Positions 48,850-56,556 of a stretch of DNA of 64,000 bases are shown here, one piece after another. This DNA is from Chromatiales bacterium. Lineage in GTDB: Bacteria; Pseudomonadota; Gammaproteobacteria; Chromatiales; Chromatiaceae. The position numbers were made by a program, and so were the translations under genes. The stretch spans positions 1 to 64,000 of the forward strand of contig JANQLO010000016.1 in the NCBI GenBank assembly GCA_028280505.1, read 5' to 3'. The notes beneath the pieces are model-generated. The model was not told where the DNA came from and made no database searches. It worked only from the letters and a program-made list of their open reading frames with translations. Numbering within the stretch: the first letter of the stretch is position 1; each line of letters starts with the position of its first letter.

Positions 48850-50037
48850 TTACCTGGGCCTCACCACACAAAAAGCGCCGGCGTTTTGCGGCCCAAGCTC
48901 ATCAAATCGGCAAACAACTTTTTGCGATAAATCCGCGTCGGCGCTTCCACCATGAACTACGTTGTCGCCTGCAATATCGTATTGGGCTTTGCCGTCAGTG
49001 GTTAGCTTAATGTTGCCGATAGATAGTCCGTTGTTGCTCGAGCAACCCGTTCGTACGCAACCGATTTCTCCATCCTCTGTTTGGTACAAATACTCCAATG
49101 GGGGGGCTTTCACACATTCAGGCCGCTGACTCCCCAGTAAAACCGTGTCCACAACGTCTTCTCTAGGATGCATGTATCGTTTGTTTTTCAAACCCACGCT
49201 GATAATTCCTACCTGAGGACGCATGTAATTGTAATAGGCTGCAGAGGTACTGCTTTCACTACCGTGATGGGCGATATGTAAGACATCAACCCCGTGTTCG
49301 ACCGTTATCAAACCTTCACGAATCAGCGCGAGCGCGACACGTGTTTGAATGTCTCTCTGTCGAGTTTCGTGACGGGTACAATCTTCCGGCCCGGAACCCA
49401 GGTCCCCGTCGAGCAGGAAATGAAAGTGGCCGTAGCGAATCAGTAAGACGACGGAGCGGTCGTTTTCATTCGGTACAGCAATCGGCACCCGTTCACCGAT
49501 GATTCGTCCATTGGCCGCAACCACAATCGCTTCGGCCCCTTCTCCGAGATTGATCGATAGCCCGACTGGGATTGAACGCACGGCGCCCGCCAACGTCAGC
49601 TCGGCCGGTTTCAACCAGTTCCTGATCATTGATCTAGAAGGGCGTTTAGTACTTCCAGAATCATAATTTGCAACTGTTATGTCATAGCCCGCTTCGATAA
49701 CTGCGCGATATCCCATGTAATGATCTTTATCGCGATGACTGACAATCGAGTAGTGGATGTTGTCAGAAGGTCCGAGACCTACCTTGTCACGCAGATACGG
49801 GACAATATCTCGATCACCGTTCACCGCACCAAAATCGTAGAGTATTCGTGTCCCATTTGGACCAACGATGAGATTGGCGCCACCCTGTCCGACGTTGATG
49901 TAATGCACCTCAAGCCTTCCAACATCAGCGAAAGCCAGGTTCGACATCCCGAACACAGTAAACGCCACTATTAGTTGACTCAAAAACTCCGGCCAAGGAA
50001 TTGACATTAAGCGAGGAAGCATCATTAGCAACGCCAC
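48850..50037 (-). CDS. Exported ComEC-like metallo-beta-lactamase-fold hydrolase
   Basis: This 395-aa protein has an N-terminal signal/anchor (FLSQLIVAFTVFGMSNLAFA), then VHYINVGQGGANLIV, the metal-binding SHRDKDHYMGY (HxDxDH type), a LLDGDLGS region and IAHHGSESS, which is the competence-ComEC type of MBL fold. This fold commonly cleaves nucleic acids or phosphodiesters. Its GTG start overlaps the stop of the upstream membrane gene by one base (TAGTG); ATG 50025, 50022 or 50007 are alternatives. It is the last gene of the patatin operon. Confidence 0.8.
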   Translation of the reverse strand: MALLMMLPRLMSIPWPEFLSQLIVAFTVFGMSNLAFADVGRLEVHYINVGQGGANLIVGPNGTRILYDFGAVNGDRDIVPYLRDKVGLGPSDNIHYSIVSHRDKDHYMGYRAVIEAGYDITVANYDSGSTKRPSRSMIRNWLKPAELTLAGAVRSIPVGLSINLGEGAEAIVVAANGRIIGERVPIAVPNENDRSVVLLIRYGHFHFLLDGDLGSGPEDCTRHETRQRDIQTRVALALIREGLITVEHGVDVLHIAHHGSESSTSAAYYNYMRPQVGIISVGLKNKRYMHPREDVVDTVLLGSQRPECVKAPPLEYLYQTEDGEIGCVRTGCSSNNGLSIGNIKLTTDGKAQYDIAGDNVVHGGSADADLSQKVVCRFDELGPQNAGAFCVVRPR

Positions 50038-51008
50038 TATGAGAACTTTTGACCATACCTTTGAAGCAAATCCGCAATCACTTCTTTACGTTTAGGATCC
50101 TCAACACTTAACGGATCGGCCAGTTCTTCATTTAGAAAACTAAATACTGGGTTTACTTCGCTTTTTCCCCTTCGCAGTGAGCCCAAGTCAAACTTCTCGA
50201 CAAGCACATGAACGAGCTTTTCGAGCGCGCCGTAGACGAGTTTGACACTCAGACCAACCAGAAACGCTACCGCTTTGTAATCTAGTGGCAGATGATCTTC
50301 CGAAAATAGCGCCGGATCGAACAGATACAATACGACTGCGGCAAGAACGGCGCCGAGAACGACTCGCAAATACAATCCGTGCAACCGCGTGCTATCGAAT
50401 GCGCGATGCTGCGCATAATCGTAGAGCGCTTTAAGCAGATACACGCAGGAACCCAATCCGCCCCATATAAAGGGCATCAGATGCAATAACAAATGCTCAT
50501 GGGCGTCCGAGAGCCAAAGATGCCAACCCTCTTCAGGTGTCGGTTGTTCGGAAAGCCAACTGCCAAGCATCTCATTCGCAATAGCGACGGAAAGCAAAAG
50601 TACTGTTAATAGAATCAAATCCCAAATATGTTGGTTGGCTTTTCTGGTTTCTAGAAGCGTACGACCATTGATCTCGAAACCGTCAGTATTTGATGCTTTG
50701 ATGAGATGTGAATAAAGTTCGAGCACTTCGGCTTCCAATTTTGACGTCTCTTCCCCATCCCGATCCTTATTGTTGGCTTCGTATTTGTTCATTGCTTGAG
50801 AAAGCAAGGTGAGTGTCGACCTTTCTTGCGAGTTAAAAGCCGGATCGATCCCCCTCTCGCTCGCGTAGCGAATTAGCGCATTGACCTCCGTGCTCGAAAC
50901 GCGTTGAGTGATATCGATGTACTCATGATTCCTTCTTCCCTGGAACATCTGCAATATTCTGCGGAACACCCCCATGTGCGAGTTCTCCATTTGGTTGTAT
51001 TGATTCAC
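50037..51008 (-). CDS. Membrane protein of the patatin operon
   Basis: This 323-aa protein has a charged N-terminal cytosolic part (about 1-125, helical) and about four membrane helices (WDLILLTVLLLSVAIANEM, LMPFIWGGLGSCVYLLKAL, YLRVVLGAVLAAVVLYLF, VAFLVGLSVKLVYGALEKLV), then a cytosolic tail. I recognise no family. It is translationally coupled to the MBL gene and lies 26 bp after the patatin gene. The low GC content marks it as acquired. Confidence 0.7.
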   Translation of the reverse strand: MNQYNQMENSHMGVFRRILQMFQGRRNHEYIDITQRVSSTEVNALIRYASERGIDPAFNSQERSTLTLLSQAMNKYEANNKDRDGEETSKLEAEVLELYSHLIKASNTDGFEINGRTLLETRKANQHIWDLILLTVLLLSVAIANEMLGSWLSEQPTPEEGWHLWLSDAHEHLLLHLMPFIWGGLGSCVYLLKALYDYAQHRAFDSTRLHGLYLRVVLGAVLAAVVLYLFDPALFSEDHLPLDYKAVAFLVGLSVKLVYGALEKLVHVLVEKFDLGSLRRGKSEVNPVFSFLNEELADPLSVEDPKRKEVIADLLQRYGQKFS

Positions 51009-51034
51009 TTGTTAAATCATCTTGTTTAGAGAAG

Positions 51035-52150
51035 CTAAAACGGAAAGTCCGGAATAGGCCAGCGACCGGGGCCGGGATCATCGTCAAGCACATGTTTTCG
51101 CATGGCGGCGTCCGTCAGCGCGTATCCCCAGTTGATTAAGTGGCCCTGCTCCTCGGGAGAAAACGCGTTTAACCGGGTTCGAACAGTCTGCATCGAACGC
51201 GTAAGATCACTGTCCCTGACCATCGTGCTCTCTAATGCATAATGATCGATTTTTGTAGTGATGCCCCAGTAAGCGCCTCTGCATTCGCCGGACAAATAGT
51301 CGGCTATTAACTGTCGTTTACGTAGGGATCGTGCCTGCTCGGTCAAGATATCGACCGTACGCATTGTCTGTTTTCCCCAAAGACTCGACGGATCATCTTC
51401 CGGAAAACTGGGCGCGCCCGCATCTGCAACCAGTACCGTCTGATATCGGCGCCATACGTTTTCCAATCCCATGTTGTCGTATACACCTCCGTCACTGAGA
51501 ACCAGGCGTTTTCGCATGTTCTCGCGTGAGTACAAGTAGGCACCTGGCGATGCTTTCCATTTCTCGGGATCCAGTTTGAAAATCGCAGGAGACAGAACAG
51601 GCGGGAAAGCGCTAGATGCTCCAACAGCGCGTGCAATCGAGATTGTCGGATCAGGAAACTGTCCAAGTTTATAGTCAGCCAAATAGGGCTTGGAGAAACG
51701 GACGCTCGAGGTCGTCTGGAGGCTCGTCGCATAAATGACGAACCGCGGCCCCTCTTCGTCATTGGGGAGATCTTGCAGGGTGGCGCCGTGATACAAATGT
51801 TTGTCGTAACGACCTGCGACGATGTCGTTGATGTTTTTACCGAAGTGCAGAATTCCAGCGATGCCCGAAGAGACATCGATGTTTCGACCACAGAAGTCGC
51901 GGATTGGCGCGGCAATCTCATCCTCAAAGTTTGACGCCACGCCATTTGCATCGAATTTAAGGCATTTCCACTTTGTGCCCAAAAGGCCCGCCGTGATGCT
52001 GCCACCAGATACACTGGTTACGCGCTTAAGCTTAGGAAACCAGCCCAATTCGTTTAAACGCCAAAGACTGCCTAGCATATAAAGCGCTGCCCGAAATCCT
52101 CCTCCGGATAACGCTAAACCTACCCCTGGCTCTCGGTCCTTTCCGTGCAC
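51035..52150 (-). CDS. Patatin-like phospholipase
   Basis: This 371-aa hydrolase has the oxyanion loop SGGGFRAA (15-22), the nucleophile elbow SVSGGS (Ser48), and the catalytic Asp in SDGGVYDNMG. Patatins cleave acyl chains from membrane lipids, and several act as membrane-destroying effectors in bacterial defence systems. The start is GTG 52150 after GGACGG. It opens a three-gene operon with a membrane protein and an exported MBL hydrolase. No nucleotide cyclase or other sensor is encoded nearby, so the trigger, if any, is unknown. Confidence 0.88.
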   Translation of the reverse strand: MHGKDREPGVGLALSGGGFRAALYMLGSLWRLNELGWFPKLKRVTSVSGGSITAGLLGTKWKCLKFDANGVASNFEDEIAAPIRDFCGRNIDVSSGIAGILHFGKNINDIVAGRYDKHLYHGATLQDLPNDEEGPRFVIYATSLQTTSSVRFSKPYLADYKLGQFPDPTISIARAVGASSAFPPVLSPAIFKLDPEKWKASPGAYLYSRENMRKRLVLSDGGVYDNMGLENVWRRYQTVLVADAGAPSFPEDDPSSLWGKQTMRTVDILTEQARSLRKRQLIADYLSGECRGAYWGITTKIDHYALESTMVRDSDLTRSMQTVRTRLNAFSPEEQGHLINWGYALTDAAMRKHVLDDDPGPGRWPIPDFPF

Positions 52151-52209
52151 GATATCCGTCCTTACGTATTTTTATCTCCTTCCGTGGCAGAACATTTAGC
52201 ACAAGAATG

Positions 52210-52237
52210 TTGTTCCCGCCATTAAAGCGGCGAACAA
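52210..52237 (-). other. Leader hairpin of the patatin operon
   Basis: ttgttc-ccgc (52210-52219) pairs with gcgg-c-gaacaa (52227-52237), one bulge. It lies 60-90 bp upstream of the patatin start and could be an operator or an mRNA leader structure. Confidence 0.35.
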
Positions 52238-52774
52238 GCATCTCCATGCTCACCGATGGACGTCGTTTTTGACAACACCAAGAAATATAACCTGAGGCAT
52301 CAAATCAGCAGATCCGAAATATAGCTTAGGCAAATATATGAGTTTTCTAATGAATCCGTACGGACGGCAATTTCACTTAAATGGCACGACCATCAAGGCG
52401 CTGAGTTGTCGTGCCGAAACCATACTTTTACGGCGTATCGCTAGACGATTTGATGCGAGAGGTTTTTGAGGAGCTGACACTTCACGGTCAAAGAGTCAAA
52501 GCTACAAAAGGGACAACTCGGAGCTAACTAGTGTATTACTCGAGCTTGAAACCCTCGAGCACGCCCCAGTCGTACAGAGACGCGAGGAAAACCCTTTAAT
52601 TATTATCTCAAGAAATAGCGAAAAAGAAGTTATCTATGGCGTCTATAGGCCTAGACCGTTTGATTGGAAAGATGAGGATCAGTTTTTCGAATGCTGGGAA
52701 CTGCTAAAGAAGTGTATTGACCCAGAGAAAACCTGCACATGCTAGTTTCGCCATAGTATTGGAGAGCGAACGGT

Positions 52775-53083
52775 ATGAGTACGGAACCGGAGATCAAGCG
52801 TTGGACAGCGAAACGTAAAGCTGCGCTGATCAGAGAAATCTACAAGGGCCAAACGACGGTACCGGAGGCGGCCAGGCAGCATGACCTGACACCTTCAGAG
52901 ATCGAGGGTTGGATAGAGGAGGCAGAAGCGGGCATTGAGAACGCCCTGCAGGCGAATCCGCGTGATGTAGCCGAGCAATACGAGCAGAAGCTCAAGGAGC
53001 TCCACGAGGCCTATGGCGAGGCAATGTTGGAGAACAAAGCGCTAAAAAAGCTGCACCGCCATCTCGGCCTGGACGAGGACTGA
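52775..53083 (+). CDS. IS3-family transposase OrfA
   Basis: This 102-aa protein has a helix-turn-helix (VPEAARQHDLTPSEIEGWIEE) and a C-terminal coiled coil (EQYEQKLKELHEAYGEAMLEN). It binds IS ends. The run AAAAAAG at 53044-53050 near its 3' end is in the right frame to shift ribosomes by -1 into OrfB, as in other IS3 elements. Confidence 0.85.
   Translation: MSTEPEIKRWTAKRKAALIREIYKGQTTVPEAARQHDLTPSEIEGWIEEAEAGIENALQANPRDVAEQYEQKLKELHEAYGEAMLENKALKKLHRHLGLDED
53044..53050 (+). promoter_or_regulatory. Slippery heptamer for -1 frameshifting
   Basis: The heptamer A AAA AAG lies in the OrfA frame, 33 bp before the OrfA stop. The OrfB frame is open back through it, so the OrfAB fusion transposase can be made. 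Confidence 0.6.
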
Positions 53084-53103
53084 TAAGGTCAATTCAAGCG
53101 GAG

Positions 53104-53805
53104 ATGGCGGAAGCCGGTACGCCGGTCAGCATCGAGAAACTGTGCCGCTGGTTTGGCGTATCGCGTCGGACGTATTACTACAAGCCGGTGAGGTCTCCAC
53201 CCAAAGTGAATGACGTACTGGCACGGCGGATCAAGGGATTGATCGAAGAGATGCCGACAGCGGGCTACCGAACGGTTGCTTGGCTGCTGGGGCTGAACAA
53301 AAACACGGTGCAGCGCATATTCCAGCTTAAGGGCTGGCAAGTCCGGCGAAGACCTGCGGGGAAGCGGCCCAGGGCGCCGAGCATGCCATCGGTAGCGGAA
53401 CGGCCGGATGAGCGATGGTCGACGGATATGGCTCGGGTCTGGTGTGGCGAGCGGGATCGCTGGGCAGCGCTGATCAATCGATTTGGGGCATTAGCGCGCC
53501 TTGCACAACCGCTGAGCCTGCGGAGCGACAATGGTTTGGTTTTCTGTTCTATCCGCTTCAGCGGCACGGTGCGGCGTTACGGAATCACACAGGAGTTTAT
53601 CCAGCCACATACGCCGCAGCAGAACGGTATGGTTGAGCGGCTGATACGGACGATCAAGGAGCAATGTATCTGGCTTCATCGATTCAACTCAATCGACGAA
53701 GCGAATCAAGTATTGGGGAGATGGATCGATTGGTACAACCAGCATCGTCCCCATCAGGCACTCGGGATGAAGACGCCTCGAGAGGTTTATCAACTAGCAG
53801 CCTAG
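53104..53805 (+). pseudogene. IS3-family transposase OrfB with internal deletion
   Basis: 233 aa from the first ATG. The DDE retroviral-type integrase core is recognisable: D108 (STDMARVWCG), D142 (RSDNGLVF) and E178 (GMVERL), with the standard 35 residues between the last two. Only 33 residues separate D108 and D142, where IS3 OrfB proteins usually have about 60 to 75. The missing part is the beta-strand/helix segment after WAAL, so about 100-120 bp were deleted in frame. The enzyme is probably inactive. Confidence 0.75.
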
Positions 53806-53957
53806 CTGTGGAGAATTCGCTGGGTCAATACAGAAGAGCCGTTATTCAACTGTTTAACGCCAAAAATTTAGCTCAGGGCCAGGACAGGATCATACCGATG
53901 TTCCGTGCATATGTTCCCTACGGTCGGAACCCTTTCTGACGTACCTCGAATATTCGT

Positions 53958-54004
53958 GACGGACTTTATTCCCGCACAATTGACGGAAACTAATAAAGTC
54001 TGTC
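53958..54004. repeat. Inverted-repeat element, right border copy
   Basis: gacggactttatt (53958-53970) pairs with aataaagtctgtc (53992-54004), 13 bp with one mismatch. The first 17 bases, 53958-53974, are the perfect reverse complement of 48149-48165. A second small hairpin, ggttag...ctaacc, follows immediately. Confidence 0.6.
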
Positions 54005-54064
54005 GGTTAGGGAAGAACTAACCTATTGATTCAACGTGGGCTCCGTTTTCTGCACCTTCTCTTG

Positions 54065-54178
54065 TAAAGTCAGTCGGGCATACGCCATTACTGGCTTACA
54101 AACACAACACTACCAATAAAGTCTGTCGAGCCATCCATTTCCCAAATAAGGGTGAGGTGTGCAGGTACCTAATAAAGT
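54065..54178. repeat. Degenerate copies of the AATAAAGTCTGTC repeat
   Basis: Further copies of the repeat core occur at 54065-54077 (taaagtcagtcgg), 54115-54127 (aataaagtctgtc, exact) and partly at 54171-54178 (aataaagt). They fill the region between the IS-split pseudogene and the DUF2235 gene. Confidence 0.5.
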
Positions 54179-54237
54179 GTTCCTGAGGTACGGGTGCCCA
54201 ATCGTCGATAGCCTAGGGTGCATAAACTGTTCTTACG

Positions 54238-55461
54238 TCACTTATTACGCAGTTGTTCGACCTTATTTAGGGTCACCATGTCCAGCAACATATCGAATCG
54301 GGCGTTGGCCGCTAAGAACCGCATCAGGTTTGGCGGTTCGTAGGGTTGGGACTCACTCCTGCCGTTACCGGTATCGACCAGTGCCGAATCAGCAGCCAGG
54401 CGTTCGAAGGTCGAAGTAGCCACGGTGAGGTTGGACGACTCCGTGAAATGCGCAAACTCGCGTTCACCGTGCCGGCCGTTGAAGAACGAGAGTGGCTGGC
54501 GCAGTCGGTACATCAGGTTGCGCCTGTTGCTCAATGGACCCAACGCATTCGAGCGGAAAAAGCCCAGGTATTTCCCGTCCAGTTCCAGGCCCTCAGCGGA
54601 TGCAGCATCCACGATCCAGTTCAACGCCCCGTTGGCAAGGTCGTCACGGATGCGTCCTCCTCCGACGTTGCCATGCCCCCCAGGGAACAGCGCCTGAATC
54701 ATATCGTTCGCTGTATTGCCCCCGGTCCAGACCTCGGCTCGGAAATCCTTGCGCAGTTCATCGAGCGCGATGGCATGACGGGCAACGTCGACACACTCCG
54801 GCAACAGGGGGCTCACCAGGAAGTACTTTTCACTGGACGAGGTCCGCTCGTCGGACGCCAACCGCGGCCCCAGTGACATGACCGTATCCCACAGCCCGAG
54901 GACCCGGATACGCAATTTGCGGAAAGGCTTCAGCGCTTGCTGATTCGACCCCTGGGTTTCAATCCTGTTTTTCAGTTGGATGAAGGCCTCAGGGTCGCCC
55001 TGCGATTCCAGGTAGTGCCGATAGAACTCGGGAACATAGTAGATATCGCCTTTAACCGGGACCCCGTGCATCCAGTCGATGAACTTGCACAAGGCCTGCG
55101 CCTGTGCGGCGCCGCGACTGTAGCCGAACAGGTACACGCTGTCGCCGTCCTCGAAGTTGTGGGCGAGAAAACGATAGGCATCGTCCACGTTACCCTCGAA
55201 ACCCGCACCCCAGGCACCGCCCAGCTTGCTGTCGAACCAACGCAGCACACCGTTAGTGTAGCCCGGATACTCCGCCATCGCGCCCACGCCAGTATCGTAG
55301 TAGACGACCTGTGCCATTCCATCCGAAGCGCGGGACGTCACCCCACGTGCCACCTTGAGCACATTGGTCGGCCGAAAGACCTTGGAGCCATCCGAGCGCT
55401 CCTGTTCCTGTGATGGCGTATTCCAGGTGCCATCCAGACAGATAACGAGCCGCTTGTTCAT
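54238..55461 (-). CDS. DUF2235 (Tle1-like) alpha/beta hydrolase
   Basis: This 407-aa protein starts RLVICLDGTWN, the N-terminal signature of DUF2235/Tle1-like hydrolases, and has the nucleophile elbow FGYSRGA (Ser115) after DGDSVYL. Relatives include phospholipase effectors of type VI secretion. There is no signal peptide. It is the last gene of a four-gene operon with caspase-like, unknown and MBL genes, 33 bp after the MBL stop. Membrane damage upon activation is a reasonable inference, not shown. Confidence 0.85.
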   Translation of the reverse strand: MNKRLVICLDGTWNTPSQEQERSDGSKVFRPTNVLKVARGVTSRASDGMAQVVYYDTGVGAMAEYPGYTNGVLRWFDSKLGGAWGAGFEGNVDDAYRFLAHNFEDGDSVYLFGYSRGAAQAQALCKFIDWMHGVPVKGDIYYVPEFYRHYLESQGDPEAFIQLKNRIETQGSNQQALKPFRKLRIRVLGLWDTVMSLGPRLASDERTSSSEKYFLVSPLLPECVDVARHAIALDELRKDFRAEVWTGGNTANDMIQALFPGGHGNVGGGRIRDDLANGALNWIVDAASAEGLELDGKYLGFFRSNALGPLSNRRNLMYRLRQPLSFFNGRHGEREFAHFTESSNLTVATSTFERLAADSALVDTGNGRSESQPYEPPNLMRFLAANARFDMLLDMVTLNKVEQLRNK

Positions 55462-55494
55462 TATTGATCTGATCCGTTTCAGCGTGGGTGGATG

Positions 55495-56556
55495 TCACAC
55501 CGTCCAGGTGATGAAACCGTTGTGTTCAGGGTAGTGGGTCTTGTACCCAAAACGCCGCTTCCAGTGGCGGTTGTCCCAAACCTCGGTCTCGGGTGAACGA
55601 TAGTTGAAGTGCAGGTTCACATTGTCGCCGCCATACTTGACGATGCGCGCGATAGCGACACCCGTGGGATGATCGAAATAGGAACCGTTGGTCGATACCA
55701 GGTAATGATCGCAATCGATGCGTTGCAACAGTTCCTTAGAAACGTTGTGGCTGCTTCCATGGTGCGGCAGCTTGAACGCATCGAGCTTCAGGCGTTCGGC
55801 ACTATCCCCCATATAGTCGTCCAGCCCGGCAATCAGCCTGTCGACGTGGGCATCACCCGCCAGCAGAACACACCTCTCATCCACCTCCAACAGGAAAGCA
55901 ATGCTGGAACCATTTGCCGGTGAATGATCGTCTTCAAACGGCTCTTCAGCGGCATTGTCGATATTGAAACCGAGGCGCTCCCAGCCTTCCGGTGGATCAG
56001 GGGTCTCGGTTCCCGGCGACATCCCAGCCTTGCGGCATTCACGTTTCCACTTGGATATCAGGTCTTCGAGTTTTTCACGATCGGGTGACAGCAATACGAT
56101 GCGCGCGCCACCGTTCAACACATGAATATTGTCTTCACCGACTTCCACCGCCTTGCCGTCGAAACGACGGTTCCAGCGCCAATTGCCGGCCAAGATCCGG
56201 TCGGCCCACTCTTCTCCCTGGCGCGCCCCCAGATGCTCATATTCCGGTGCTGTCTCGTAATTCGCAGGCACATACACGCGCTTGCCTTCGAGATGATCGA
56301 AGCAGTTGTACCAGATCTCGCGGCACTGCATCTGGAAGCCCGCGCCCTCAGTAAGCTTCAGCAGGCCCTCGATGTGATCGCGGTCGACATGTGAGGTAAC
56401 CAGCAACTCGAGCGGCTGTTCGAGTGCATCGAGCTTGTCCTTCAGCGCCGGTGCGGTTGCCGCTCTGCCACCATCGATGAGCATGGAATGCTCACCCCAG
56501 GTGACCCACAGGGCATCGCCCTCGCGCGCCGGCAACATTTCGATGGAGAGGCTCAT
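55495..56556 (-). CDS. ComEC-type MBL-fold hydrolase of the caspase operon
   Basis: This 353-aa cytosolic protein has LLVTSHVDRDHIEGL (metal ligands H56, D58, D60, H61), LLAGDAHVD, KLPHHGSSHN and YLVSTNGSYFDHPT, the arrangement of ComEC-like MBL domains. The fold often acts on nucleic acids or nucleotides. Its ATG shares one base with the stop of the upstream unknown gene (TGATG), so translation is coupled. A zinc-dependent nuclease or phosphodiesterase role is inferred. Confidence 0.85.
   Translation of the reverse strand: MSLSIEMLPAREGDALWVTWGEHSMLIDGGRAATAPALKDKLDALEQPLELLVTSHVDRDHIEGLLKLTEGAGFQMQCREIWYNCFDHLEGKRVYVPANYETAPEYEHLGARQGEEWADRILAGNWRWNRRFDGKAVEVGEDNIHVLNGGARIVLLSPDREKLEDLISKWKRECRKAGMSPGTETPDPPEGWERLGFNIDNAAEEPFEDDHSPANGSSIAFLLEVDERCVLLAGDAHVDRLIAGLDDYMGDSAERLKLDAFKLPHHGSSHNVSKELLQRIDCDHYLVSTNGSYFDHPTGVAIARIVKYGGDNVNLHFNYRSPETEVWDNRHWKRRFGYKTHYPEHNGFITWTV

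Larger units (their letters stand above)
52734..53827 (+). mobile_element. IS3-family insertion sequence, internally deleted
   Basis: The element spans about 1,094 bp with OrfA and OrfB in -1 frame relation. Imperfect terminal inverted repeats of about 22 bp, starting TG, can be aligned between 52734 onward and the complement ending at 53827 (roughly 15 matches with one gap). No clear target-site duplication is seen (acc left, ata right), which may mean the flanks changed. It interrupts the thymidylate-synthase-like gene. Confidence 0.65.
52411..53939 (+). pseudogene. Thymidylate-synthase-like pseudogene split by an IS element
   Basis: Before the IS, GTG 52411 opens PKPYFYGVSLDDLMREVFEE and VKATKGTTR in one frame; homology continues in the next frame (SELTSVLLELE, later IYGVYRPRPFDWKDEDQFF and ELLKKCIDPEKT). 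After the IS, at 53829, the frame resumes with RRAVIQLFNAKNLA and IIPM, the sequence that follows in ThyA-type enzymes, then ends at 53937-53939. So one frameshift (near 52516-52521), a probable internal deletion in the middle, an IS insertion and a lost C-terminal half (including the catalytic Cys region) leave it dead. Confidence 0.7.

Noticed and set aside
52032-52253. Small open frame overlapping the patatin gene start
   Set aside because: It overlaps the patatin start in another frame and has no independent support.
52728-53830. Target-site duplication of the IS3 element
   Set aside because: The bases flanking the proposed ends (acc and ata) differ, so no duplication can be claimed.
53941-54190. 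Possible CRISPR array from repeated AATAAAGTCTGTC
   Set aside because: Copies are 13 bp, some inverted, unequal in spacing and with no cas genes.
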